Below, in pieces: positions 21,541-32,668 of a DNA stretch of 64,000 nucleotides. The number at the start of each line of letters is the position of its first letter. Within the stretch, counting starts at the first letter, position 1. This DNA is from Arabidopsis thaliana. Lineage: Eukaryota > Streptophyta > Magnoliopsida > Brassicales > Brassicaceae. A program made the position numbers and the translations under genes. The stretch covers positions 12,586,001 to 12,650,000 of the forward strand of contig NC_003076.8 in the NCBI RefSeq assembly GCF_000001735.4, written 5' to 3'. The notes below the pieces were generated by a model that was given only the letters and a program-made list of their open reading frames with translations, ran no database searches and was not told the DNA's origin.

Positions 21541-22864
21541 ACATGATATATTTGCCTAAGAAAAATTCCTTATTCTTCAAAGACTTCGGAAAATCTTCTG
21601 ATTTGATATTATCTTCGAAGATTCTTCCGTATCATTTCTCAGATTATCGGAAATGATCCTGTTTTCCTAAAAATGATCCTTTGATCGTGATAGGATTTTA
21701 CAAGTATCTGCTTCGGATATTCTTGATGTTTGCCTCGGAGTACTTTCTCTTGGTTCATTGATCGTTCAAGAGGTGACTTCGGGGTAACCGGTATACTTTG
21801 GCACGGGGCATGGTGATGACTGTCCCTTGCGCTCAGTTGATTGTTTCCCGAGGCGACATAGACGGTTCCCAAAGCGTTTTCACAATCGGCTCGGGATGTG
21901 TTTCTAGGACTAACACCGAGTCCTTTTATATGAACTTACTCTCGGGAGTATGATTTGCCCGAGGATACCAAACCGTTGCTTCAGAGAAGGAAAAGCCATC
22001 CTCCAACGATTGGCGAGGCTGGAGGTTCGAGTTGGCAGGATGCGCCCGAGCCTCAGGTTCTTCTAAAGGTGAAAATCGAAGAGCTCTACTTTGCACCAGA
22101 AGAAACAGAGAAGCTTCTGCAAGCTGCACATGTGCTGGAAATAGCGCGGGCTCAAAAGACAAAACAAACCAAAAAGGCGAAGAAACCCGAACCTCATGGT
22201 TCAACCCTTTATACCAAGACATCCCTCGGGGACTTGAGGGCTCGTATTGGTTTCAGCGTGATAGTCACCCATCGAGTTCCCACCCGAGAGAAAGAGCAAA
22301 CGATATCCCCGAGGGTTTCTTCACATTGTGCTAGGGGTTCTATTTCTTCATTTGGTTTCTGATCCCGAGGCAAATACTTGAGTACGTGACCACGTACAAG
22401 ATCATTCTTTCCCAATTGACCACTCGCGCCCTGAGGCACCTCGTTGGGATTTTGGTACGCAGTTACGAGACAGATACGGGTGACTAGCGAGTAAGTTTGC
22501 AAAACAAGACCGAGCTAAACAATGAAGTAGCTTGAGAGAGTAAGGCTGCGAAACTAGTCAATCATTCGTTTTGTCCCCGAGGTGACCATCGATCTTCATT
22601 GTTTGGCTCGGTCTCGTTCTCGGGGTGGAAACAAATCTTTCACAAAACCTAATAAAAGAGATGTATGTTTTTTTTTCCTTTCCATCGACCTTAACCCGAA
22701 AAAAACGCCAAGCTAAAGAGTAAACCCCAAACTCTATTTTTCTTTCCGTTGACCTAAATCTCTCGCGGTCTCGCCGGTGATTCCTCTAACGTATCTAAAT
22801 CGTCGCCATCGGCGATTCCTCCACCGTCTCTATGTTCCCGTCGTCGTTCTTCCTCCTAGAAGCT
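21541..22864. other. GC-richer, unclassified repeat-like region
   Basis: Composition changes sharply to CCGAGG/CTCGGG-rich sequence, unlike the AT-rich DNA on the left. Frames at 21955-22362 (+) encode a Lys/Glu-rich peptide with no recognised domain. The region probably derives from a transposable element, but I cannot name the family. It holds a 20-bp inverted repeat (separate entry). Confidence 0.45.
22508..22613. repeat. 20-bp inverted repeat with 66-bp loop
   Basis: GACCGAGCTAAACAATGAAG at 22508-22527 and CTTCATTGTTTGGCTCGGTC at 22594-22613 are reverse complements with one mismatch, and would fold into a hairpin. Confidence 0.85.
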
Positions 22865-24027
22865 TCATATTAGTTCCTTTCACTACTTTTAGCTATGATT
22901 TATGTATAGTTTTTAGAGTCTTTTGTTATTTGTAAAGTCTTTTCTAGTCTTTTTAGGTCTTTACAATGTTGGGATGCATTTGAAGATTATGGAACATTCT
23001 TGAGCAAAACAGACAACTTAAGCTGCCGCAGTAATCCGGAGACGAAAATTAACATAGGTGTCGATCGACACAACCCCTGGTGTCGAGCGACACCAATACC
23101 TGACGGTAATTGAATTGCACAAGTTATTGATGTTTTGCAGATTTTTAAATTCGGTACAGAACTTTCCCTTATTTATAAAGAAGGCCCATCACGTTTTAGA
23201 AACTTATATATTGATTTTTATGGTCATTGTTTAGACCTTACTATTATTCTCTATTCTGTACTTTGGGGCAAAACCCTATGGAGACTCCCTTTAGTGAAGA
23301 TTCTTCTAAACTCTTTTCTCTTTTTAATTTCATCATTGATTTCTTATTCAATCATGTTTTGTTCTTCTATGATCATGCTTCAGTAGTTCTCTTGTTGGGT
23401 TTAGGGATTCTCATTAGGGATTTGGATGAATTAGCAGATCAAAAACCCTGTTAGGATAATATATTTAGAATTCTTCATCTTAGATTGTTCTTAAGGTTAG
23501 TTTTAGAGTAACTAACTAGAACTTGATTTTAGGATAATAGGTATACCCACCATAGGTATTTATTACTAGAACTATCTAAGATGAGCCTAGTATTTAGATG
23601 CGTGCTAGCGTCCATTAGTTAGGTGAACTTATCAAACCTGATTATAATGCTTGCTTAGTTCTAGGAATTTACAAGAGAGTTGGAATCAATACTATTAAGC
23701 ATAGTGAGTAGCACGGCACACCACCAGTTACTTTATATTAGTGACTTGTGTTCAAGAATGGTTCGATAATATTCATAATTTACTGCTAAATTTACTATTC
23801 TGATATCTCCTGAGAATTTCTCTAAACCTGACATCTTAATCATCTGAATCTAAAGCCAACTTTTAATTGCTTTCTTGTCTTTTACTTTTATAATATTTTC
23901 TGTTTAGCTTTATTCGAAACTGTTAGTCTATTGTGTGATCCGAGAACTTTGTGGAATTCAATCCCTAAGTGCTATAACAACCTCTTTATTTGAGAGAATA
24001 GTCATTAGGGTAATTTGACTCATATCA
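22865..24027 (+). repeat. 5' LTR of the Athila-like element
   Basis: Matches 35810-36961 almost throughout, ending GACTCATATCA in both. The first ~15 bases are diverged, so the start is approximate. It contains TGTCGATCGACA at 23059-23070 and the one-mismatch form TGTCGAGCGACA at 23081-23092, separated by CAACCCCTGG. Confidence 0.85.
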
Positions 24028-24031
24028 AATT

Positions 24032-24045
24032 TGGCGCCGTTGCCG
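24032..24045 (+). promoter_or_regulatory. Primer-binding site (tRNA-Asp type)
   Basis: TGGCGCCGTTGCC a few bases after the 5' LTR, the form used by Athila elements and complementary to the 3' end of tRNA-Asp (family knowledge). Confidence 0.75.
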
Positions 24046-24180
24046 AAGTTCTCTTCGATTTACCAATAGATTAGGTGTAGAATTTAGGCTAAGCTTTTCT
24101 TTTCTTTTGTTACTTGCGTGTTTTTTTTCTTTTTTTTCTTGTGTTTCAGGAGTTTAAGAAATTCAAACGCAACTCACGAT

Positions 24181-24790
24181 GTTGATAGTAGTACCTGATG
24201 CTGTTGGAGTGTTACGCGACAGAGCTGGTCAGGCATACAATGAAGAGGGTCAGAAAATAGATAACAGGGAAACCTGATACCAGAAATCGCCGATGGTGTC
24301 GATCGACGACAACTTGGAAAGCAATAAAGGTTACTTTTCTCAACAACTTTTATAATGATGCAAGGTCCGAGGAGCTGATAATGAAGATCTCTACCTTCTC
24401 TCAAGAAGCAGCTAAAGCATTTAAAGCCGCTTGGATCAGATTCAAAGGATATTAGAGAGATTGCCCGCATCATTGTTTCACTGAGGTTCAGTTGTTAGGT
24501 ATCTTCCTTAGAGGAGTTGATTGAAAGCTAGTAATGGGAATTTCATGTCAAGATATCCAGAGGATGCAACAATGTTGATTGAAAGCTTATCTTCTAGTAT
24601 TAGTACCAACAGCGTTGACATTACAAGGAAAACGCAAGTTCAATATGTTGCACATGTTGACAGTTTTGCCATTTTAGAGAAGATGGATCAACATGGATAT
24701 ATGAGCTACAATCAGCAATCTACACATCAGAAACCGGTTCAGCAATCTACAAGCTTCACTCCGACTTATGCTTCTTCAACCCAAGCCCAC
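24181..24790 (+). pseudogene. Gag remnant of the Athila-like element
   Basis: Starts ATGTTGATAGTAGTACCTG at 24179. After an early stop and an apparent deletion near 24310, Gag-like sequence resumes in several frames: SEELIMKISTFSQEAAKAFKAAW, then CPHHCFTEVQLLGIFLRGVD, which resembles the conserved Gag segment WERFK...CPHHGF...LL...YRG of the other Athila units here. It is broken by the insertion at 24791. Confidence 0.7.
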
Positions 24791-26126
24791 TGATAATAGG
24801 TTTTTAGTCAATTGTCCTAAAACACCAATCATGTCGTTGTAGTATTTTAGGTGTCAATCCAAATGGGTGTGATGCAAACAGATGAGATGTGATCAGAAGT
24901 CACTAAGTCAAGCCAAGCAATAACAGTTTTGGGGTTTCTAACAGTCCTAGTGAACATGCAGAAAACAGAAACAATAACAGAATTAGTAAAATCACTCGAC
25001 CACAACAGGCTGATGCCAGAAGTAGGATGTGGCCGAGTAACAGGCAGGATATGAAACAGATATACTCGACTGCACAGTCTGTTGCCAGACACTGGGTGTG
25101 GTCGAGTAAGTTGATCGAGTGATTGCAAAAACAAAGAAACAAGCAATGAGAACGATTAAGTGATAACGATAAAACAGAGAAATCAGATAGACGAGAAATT
25201 CCTAAGGATGGGGTAATCGAATAGAGTGGTATCCTAGCCTATCCGAATGATTAACAAGCGCAATCAAGCTATCCCTAGACAACAGGTTCAACAACAGATC
25301 AATTCACTCCCGTGATAGAAATCCTCAAGCAAAGCTAGCCCAGACTAATTCCTATTAACGAAATCTAACTATGCAGGCAATAAGAACAGACTGATAATCT
25401 CAATAAATGCTCTAAACGGCCAATCCCTTGGGATAGAGACAAATATCTCAGGAACTAGTGGATCAAGCATTCCATCGAACACCTTTTGGGTGCGGGAATG
25501 CTTGGGATCGAATTCCAGTTGATCAAAAATAAATAAGCATTAAACACAACTAGTCCTGAAGGGATTCAATCAATTCTAAAATTTAACCATTCTACAGACT
25601 ATGGATTCCCCAACTACTCTATCCCATCCCTAAGAATTCTAAGTCACTACTAAGACAACATGCTCAAAGACATAAACGCAGGTAACTGATAATATTGCAT
25701 AAGTAAAGAGATAAAGAGTAGAGAAACAAGATGACAGATGAAATCAAATGCGGAATCTGAATAACTTGGAAAAATCTCGAATTACAGGTTACAGAAGCAA
25801 AAGCGGCGCAGAAGAGTAAAACAGAAAATAAAACTGAAGCAAAAACTCAATATCGACTAGATGTCCCAAGACAGAACCCTAAGACATCTGTTTATACAAA
25901 ACGAAATAAAATAATAGTAGACGGACCAATAACCTAATCGCCCGGCCCATAGAATGATAATGGGCCGAGATGGGCTTCGTGATCCGATGGAGGTCCAGGT
26001 CGATCGACACCAGCCAACGCAAACACTGCAGAACCCGATAGTGTCGACCGACACCAACATGGTGTCGATCGACACCAACCCAGTACAGCCCTGCGAATTC
26101 TCCTAAACCCGATTTCATCTGTCTCA
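24791..26126 (-). mobile_element. LTR-like insertion (probable solo Athila-type LTR, minus orientation)
   Basis: Read on the minus strand, its 3' third closely matches the 3' part of the LTR at 53602-55361 (TATTGCTTGGCTTGACTTAG, then GGATTGACACC, and the final AAAACCTATTATCA). It splits the host element between Gag and protease. Its presumed 5' part instead carries TGTCGATCGACA (26063-26074) and two one-mismatch forms (25998, 26042). No matching 5-bp duplication is visible, so the right boundary is an estimate and a later rearrangement is possible. Confidence 0.65.
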
Positions 26127-26769
26127 AAGGTAACCAAACCCAAGGTTCCTTTTCCCAAGAGTCCTAGGAAGTCCAAACAGGAGCTAGATGATGCTAGATG
26201 CAAAGCTATGATGGATAAGTTGATGGTAAAGATGCAACTTATAGATGCTGTGAAGTCTTCTCCTATGATCAGACAATATGTGAAGAGGATGGTTACTAAA
26301 GATTTGCTTACTAAGAAAGCTGTGATGAAGATATCTACACAGGTTAGCGACATTATTCAGAACAAGATTCCAAAGAAACTTCCAGATCTAGGTAGCTTTG
26401 TTCTCAATTGTGGTATCCTTAACGAGAGTTTTGAGCGATGCTTGTGCGATCTTGGTTCTAGTGTCAACTTGATGCCACGTTCAGTTGCGTTTCGGCTTGG
26501 TTTGACAAATTTAGAGCCTACGCAAATCACTCTTGTTCTTGCTGATCGACTGTCCGTAGACCCGATGGTATCCTATATGATGTCCCTATACAAGTCGGTT
26601 CTAGCTACATTCCTACAAATTATGTGGTTTTATCTTATGAGAAAGAACCTAAAGATCCTCTAATCTTGGGAAGGCCTTTCTTAGCCACAACTGGTGCCCT
26701 AATTGATGTAAGGAAGGGCAGAATAGGCTTGAATGTAGGTGATCTTACAATACAGTTTGACATGAATTA
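26127..26769 (+). pseudogene. Athila retropepsin-like (aspartic protease) domain with Gag C-terminus
   Basis: After the insertion the frame resumes with PFPKSPRKSKQELDDARCK and then the protease region: KLPDLGSFVLNCGI, CLCDLGSSVNLMPRS (the D-L-G-S active-site variant typical of Athila), LVLADR, and in a shifted frame [20 protein letters not shown] frameshift near 26580 and a stop near 26768 show decay. Confidence 0.8.
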
Positions 26770-26770
26770 G

Positions 26771-28575
26771 GTGGTTAAGAAGCCTACCATCGATGGGCAG
26801 ACTTTCTACGTGGATACTATCTCTTCTCTGGCTGACGAATTTCTGAAGATGACACATGCCGATCCTTTGAAGCATGCTCTAATTCCTTCAATAGACAAAG
26901 TTCCCGACGGGTATGGTAAGCTACTGGATAGAACTGAGCATGTAATGCAATTAGTTGCTCAGGAGGAGTTAATTGGCACATCTACAAACGCAGCAACAGT
27001 TGGCGACTGGAGCCCAAAAAAAGCTCCTAAAGTTGATCTAAAATCACTTCCTCCAGGGCTAAGGTACGCATTTCTTGGTGACAATTCTATTTACCCTGTC
27101 ATTGTTAATGATTCTTTAAACAAGGCAAAGCTCACTTTATTGATAAGCAAGCTGCGCAAGTATCGCAAAGCTCTTGGCTATTCTCTTGATGATATTGCAG
27201 GTATCTCTCTGGACTTATGTATGCATAGGATTCACCTCAAGGATGAGTCTAAGCCCTCAGTTGAGCATCAAAGAGACTAAACCCGAATCTGAAGGATGTT
27301 GTTAAGAAGGAGATCATAAAACTGTTGGAAGCTGGGATCATCTATCTAATTTTAGATAGTGATTGGGTTAGTCTAGTGCATGTGGTTCCTAAGAAAGGAG
27401 GTGTTATAGTGGTTAAGAATTACAAGAATGAGCTGATTCCTATGGTACTTGATGGATACTATGGGTTCTAAAATCCACACTAGAGATTTGTAATTGAGAT
27501 TATGAGAAAGGAGGGCTATAACTTCACTGAAACCTTGAGAGTTATATTGCTAAGAACGAATGGACTTTTTGTATTGATTATGACAAAGCTTTTATAATGT
27601 GAAATGAGATTACAAGTGTAAAAGTATGTGTGTGAATGTAAGCTGAATTGAATGTGTCTTCCAAGTCGTCCTTGCTCCCTTATATAGGTCTACGCACGTG
27701 GTAGCTCCGTCCGGGATCTGCGGAGATCCTCCTAGATATTCGGCAGGTCAGTTCCGAGATATTAGGTCCACTCCGCGAATATCTCCTCATCAGTTCTTAA
27801 GTTGTTATTCGCTTATCTCCCTTCATCAGGTGACCGGGCTTATCCGGCCCAAGTACCTATTCGCGTATGTGGGCTCATCAGCTGCGTAGGTCCTCTACTT
27901 GGTGGGCTTGGTGGGCTTTGTGGGCTGGCTTGGTATTTTTGCAGGTGGATTCCTGGAGGGGAATCCAGCTCCAACAGATACTCAGGATTCTTTCAGATAC
28001 CAATCCATCAAGATGATCAGGAGAAGACCACATTCACGTGTCCCTATGGTACTTTCGCCTATCGTAGAATGCCGTTTGGTCTTTGTAATGCTCTTGTGAC
28101 ATTTCAGAGATCTATGATGTCGATCTTCACAGACATGATTGAGGATCATGGAAGTTTTATGGATGACTTTTCTGTTTATGGGTCTTCATTTGAAGCATGC
28201 TTGGGGAACCGCAAAGTTCTAGCTAGATGTGAAGAGAAGAATTAGCTTTTTAATTGGGAGAAATGTCATTTCATGGTTCAGGAAGGTATAGTTCTTGGTC
28301 ACAAAGTTTCAGGTGTTGGTATTGAGGTTGATAAAGCCAAGATAAAGGTTATGAAAAGTTTACAGGCACCAGATAGCGTGAAATCTGTGAGGAGTTTTCT
28401 TGGACATGTTGGATTTTACAGGAGGTTCGTCAAGGATTTCAGTAAGATTGCCAGGCCACTAACAACTTTGCTTGCTAAGGATGTGAAGTTTGACTTCAAT
28501 TCTGAGTGTCATGCTGCTTTTAATGAGATTAAGAATGCTTTAGTGAGTGCTCCAATAGTTCAAGCTCCGGACTAG
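26771..28575 (+). pseudogene. Athila-like reverse transcriptase, interrupted
   Basis: The linker LPPGLRYAFLGDNSIYPVI and ALGYSLDDIAGIS leads into RT: KEIIKLLEAGIIY and VHVVPKKGG. A deletion after NELIP then joins directly to LDGYSGFFQIPIH, at which point the 517-bp LTR insertion sits. Downstream are TTFTCPYGTFAYRRMPFGLCN, the catalytic FMDDFSVYG box, and KIKVMKSLQAP, VRSFLGHVGFYRRFVKDFS. Several stops (about 28243, 28573) and the loss of the central RT motifs rule out activity. Confidence 0.85.
27460..27976 (-). mobile_element. Solo LTR inserted in the Athila-like RT (duplicated site GATAC)
   Basis: GATAC at 27455-27459 and 27977-27981 flank a 517-bp insert. Excising it restores the codons for LDGYSGFFQ exactly. 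On the minus strand the insert begins TGTTGGAGCTGG and ends ATA where CA is expected. A TATA-like CCTATATAAGGGAGC (minus strand) lies inside, as in LTR promoters. There is no coding sequence, so it is a solo LTR of an unrelated family. Confidence 0.88.
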
Positions 28576-28960
28576 AATTTACCTTTTGAGATAATGTGTG
28601 ATGCGAGTGATTTTGCAGTTGGAGCTGTTTTAGGACAGGGGAAAGACATCAACTTCATGTTATTAACTATACAAGTAGAACACTTGATGATGCACAACAG
28701 AATTATGCGACAACAGAGAAAGAATTGTTAGCTGTGGTTTTTGGTTTTGAGAAGTTTTACCCTTATCTGGTTGGGTCCAAGGTAATTGTGCATACAGATC
28801 ATTCAGCACTCAAGTACCTTATGCAGAAAAAGGATGCTAAGCCAAGATTACTACGATTGATTCTTCTTCTTCAAGAGTTTGACATCAGTAAGGGATAAGA
28901 AATGGATTGAGAATGGAGTTGCTGATCATTTGTCAAGGATCAAGGTTGAAGATGACGTTC
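28576..28960 (+). pseudogene. RNase H-like end of the Athila-like pol
   Basis: Read across frames: [18 protein letters not shown], then [50 protein letters not shown] and NGVADHLSRI, the order of a Ty3/gypsy RNase H. Frameshifts at about 28640 and 28890 break it. Confidence 0.8.
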
Positions 28961-30212
28961 CCATCAATTATTTTTCTACCTGAAGAAAGTATTTACTTGG
29001 TTGAGACAAGTTTGCAGGAAAATCTTAGCAGTGTCAATTCACGCGCAGATGAGAGCTGCAAAGAATCAGTGTCGATCGACACCACACCCCCTGTCGTTCG
29101 ACACCATCGCGCTTCACAGACAGATGGTTCTGCACCTCCTTCCCCGCCCACATCTATTTCAGTTCCCTGTGATAGGTACTTCTCCATCTCTTCTCCTACT
29201 TATCCTTCGGTTACTTCTTTAGAATCTTTGAAGTGTGCTTCACTGGTAAACGAGCATCGGGTTTCTCGAGAGCTTGTTTCCTCTGCTGATTTTGCAGGTA
29301 ACAATGGGAGTATCGATCGACACCACCACCAGTGTCGATCGACACCAGATGCTGCACATAGCCGATCTGTTTACACACCGCATTGGAAGGCGAGATTGCA
29401 GCATAAGTCCCATGTTCCTCCATCCAAGTCCTGAACTCCGCCAAGTTAAGCTATTGACTATAAACAAGCGCTTAGTAGGAGGCAACCCACTGGTATGGTT
29501 TTCTTTTTCTTTTATTTTTTGTTTTTCTTTTATTTTTCTCGCTTACTCCGGATTTGAATGCCACTGGGGACAGTGACGTTGAAGTCTGAGGGAGGCAGTT
29601 ACTAAGTGCATTTTTCTGTTAGAGTCTTTTTCTTATTTATGAGTCGTTTTATTGAGTCAAAACTTTTGTTCAAAATTATGATCTCTCCTTCGAGTTTATT
29701 GCCTGGATTGCTTATTTACTCCATATTCAAATCAATTCGACTAATGGAAAATCCAGAAGGCCAACCAACAAACTTAAGGACATTCGTTCCGAACATAATC
29801 CACAAAGGCTGGAGCTAATCTCACTGCTCTTCCTTTTACCTCATCAAAACGGTTAGAGTTCGTAGGACTTGACTAAGAAAGTATTTCTCTCCCTTGATAA
29901 AAAATATGTATACTAATGAGAGATTGAAAGGATTTTCAGATAATGTATAGGGGTAAGAATGTTTCCTATTATCCCATTATTATACATTGTTTGAAATGAT
30001 CAATTACAAAGGTTGGAAAAATGCCGAGGGTGTCGATCCAGTATGCGAGTTCCCCTTTGTTTACTCTCTAAAAAGAATAAGTTTAGGGGAGAGAAAAAGT
30101 ACCGGAAATAAAAAGAAAATGAGTGGTCGAATTGTTATGGTATACTACATGAATAAGTCTAGAAGGTTTATTAAACGTTACCCTGATTGATGAGAAACCA
30201 ACGATGAAAGCC
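28961..30212 (+). other. Post-pol region of the Athila-like element, non-functional
   Basis: No integrase is recognisable. The open frame 28907-29434 is Ser/Pro-rich and contains translated copies of the palindrome TGTCGATCGACA (29070-29081 and 29333-29344, plus one-mismatch forms at 29092 and 29311). The rest is AT-rich 3' interior interrupted by the Copia insertion. Confidence 0.6.
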
Positions 30213-30217
30213 TAATG

Positions 30218-30444
30218 TATTAACGACTCAACAGAGTTTGCGGACCAAGTCATGATCCCAACGATCACCTAACCATATAAGGAAGTTGCTCTGTTTTTGA
30301 TACAATCTGTATACGATTGATACGATTGTGATTATGCATTGATTGTAATTTAGGATTTTCTATGATCTCTTTTGTAGCCTATAAAAGACATGTAATATGC
30401 ATCAAAGTAAATACAAGAAACTGTTTACAGTTTCTAAATCTTTA
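30218..30444 (+). repeat. 5' LTR of the Copia element
   Basis: 227 bp. Contains GTAGCCTATAAAAGACATG, a TATA box and start region, near 30375-30395. Termini are TA...TA rather than TG...CA. Confidence 0.92.
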
Positions 30445-30456
30445 TGATATCAAAGC
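30445..30456 (+). promoter_or_regulatory. Copia primer-binding site
   Basis: TGATATCAAAGC immediately after the LTR, close to the usual TGGTATCAGAGC complementary to initiator tRNA-Met. Confidence 0.7.
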
Positions 30457-30502
30457 GACAAAGTTTTTCTTCAAAAATTCTTTGTGATCTCTGAAACTTC
30501 GA

Positions 30503-31254
30503 ATGACAAACCCGAACCAGACTGAAGCTCCGGCTGCGACTGTGGAGGTGAGAAGAACCATCTCTCCTTACGAGTTGACCTCTGCCGACAATCCCGGCGC
30601 GGTGATATCACACCCTCTCTAGAAGGGAGTTAATTACGACGAATGGGTTTGCGGGATGAAAACGGCGTTGTCATTACGCAAGAAATTCGGATTCCTCGAC
30701 GGCTCAATCCCAAAACCGGCTGATGGATCACTTGACTTGGAAGATTGGTGGACGATTCAAGCACTTCTCGTGTCTTGGATAAAGATGACTATAGATCCAT
30801 CGATGCGTTCAACAATCTCTCACAAGATGTGGCAAAGGATCTATGGGATCACTTGAAGAAACGATTTGGGGTGATGAATGGGGCTCGGATTCAACAAATC
30901 CATGCTGGATTAGCTTGTTGCAAACAGAGAGGTGCAGCAATCGAAGCGTACTATGGGAAGCTGACCCAAATGTGGGATAGTCTTGCGAGTTACCGACCAA
31001 TACGAGCGTGTAAGTATGGTTTGTGTACGTGTGATCTTGCGACGGCACAAGAAGCGGATCTTGAAGAAGACAAGGTGCATCAATTTCTTTGTGGACTTGA
31101 TGATCAGTTTCGGACAGTTCGTTCAACCCTTGTTGCTCGTGTTCATGTGCAGCCATTAGAGGAAGTCTACAACATTTTGCGACAAGAAGAGGATCTTCGC
31201 ATAAATGTTGAGGAGAAGCCTACAGATGTGACATCCTTTTCAGTTCAAACCTGA
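30503..31254 (+). pseudogene. Copia Gag (UBN2-type), broken
   Basis: ATG at 30503 starts MTNPNQTEAPAATVEVRR. A TAG at 30620-30622 interrupts before KGVNYDEWVCGMKTAL, the conserved Gag start. A frameshift near 30840 moves the rest to another frame: AKDLWDHLKKRFGVMNG, LTQMWDSLASY, KVHQFLCGLDDQFRTVRS. It ends with a stop at 31252. Confidence 0.85.
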
Positions 31255-31267
31255 CCTCGTTTCAAAC

Positions 31268-32640
31268 TTGACGACAAGGAAAAAGGAGTTATGTGCAACT
31301 TTTTTAATCGCATTGGCCATAGCCCAGACAAGTGTTATGCGGTGTTTGGCTATCCAAAATGGTGGGGTGATAGGCCAAAAGGCAGAACTTTGCAAGGACG
31401 AGGTCATGGCGGTACTAACGGAGGAGCTAGAAGAGGTTGTGGGAGCACCTCCTACACCAATGCAGTCCAAGTCAATCCACTGACAAGCTATGAGCAAGCT
31501 AACTACGTTGTGACAGAAAAGGACAGTGACGAAGTAACGGGATTTATCGATTTGCAGTGGAAAGCAATTAAGAATCTTCTCAACAATGGGAAGACTAACG
31601 AAACTGAAAAAACTGACGGGTAAGTCTTCTTTGCCTTTAAGGATAGTGGATACTGGTGCATCGTATCACTTGATGGGTCACTTAGACATTCTAGAAAGTG
31701 TTAAGGAAATGGAACAAATCAGTATTGTATTGGTCGATGGAAGAGAAAAAGTGGCAGTTAAGGAAAGATCAGTTAGGATAGGACCTTGTTTGATACTCCG
31801 CTCAGTTTATTATGTTGAGAATTTCCACACAGATTTGATTTCTCTTTGCCAAGTGATGGATGAGAACAATTGCGTAGGGCAGTTAGCTGATCGTTTTCTT
31901 GTGGTTCAGGACCGCACTACGAGGATGGTGTTTGGAGTTAGTAGACGTACAGGAGGGACTTTCCGCTTTAGAAGTATGGAGTCAGCAGCATTTGTGGAAG
32001 TAAGAGATGATAAATCTTTTGAGCTTTGGCATAAGAGGATGGGATATCATTCAAACAAAGTAGTTGGTCTTCTCCCTGTTGTTTCAAATGTTGTTTCTGA
32101 TATTTTGAATAAAGCGTGTGATGTTTGTCTCCGCGCTAAGCAAACAAGATTATCTTTTCCATTTAGTGAGAATAAAACGAAAGGGATTTTTGATCTATTG
32201 TGATTTATGGGGACCTTATAGAACTCCAACTCATTCGGGTGCTCGTTACTTCTTAACCATTGTAGACGATTACTCTCGTGGAGTATGGCTCTATTTGATG
32301 TCTGAAAAATCTGAAGCTTCTAATCATCTCAAGAATTTCTTGGCCATGACTACTGGTCAGTTCGATACTCCAGTAACCTTGGAGTACTTATTCCAGGTTA
32401 TTTAAAAGGCCAAAGTCGGGTCTTTCTTTCGTGTTATAAGAAGCGATAACGGATCAGAATTTCTTTGTCTAAGTGAATTCTTCAAACAACAAGGCATAGT
32501 TCATGAAACGTCTTTTGTTGGCACTCCTCAACAGAACGGAAGAGTGGAGAGAAAACACCAGCATATACTCAATGTTGCTAGAGCGCTTGGTTTGAAGCCA
32601 ATTTACCGATAGCGTTTTGGGGCGAATGTGTTCTCACTGC
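31268..32640 (+). pseudogene. Copia zinc knuckle, protease and integrase, broken
   Basis: Zinc knuckle CNFFNRIGHSPDKC from 31291. Protease motif IVDTGASYHL near 31645. The GAG-pre-integrase zinc region follows: FELWHKRMGYHS and CDVCLRAKQ. The integrase core has [22 protein letters not shown] and [10 protein letters not shown], the three acidic catalytic segments. Frameshifts occur near 31600 and 32200, a TAA at about 32403 and another frame break near 32600. Confidence 0.85.
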
Positions 32641-32668
32641 GGCTTACTTAATAAATCGAACTCCAAGT

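Noticed and set aside
28907-29434. 175-residue frame that could be a novel retroelement gene
   Set aside because: It starts in RNase H remnants and consists of palindrome-derived VSIDT repeats and Ser/Pro filler; better explained as decayed pol 3' sequence.
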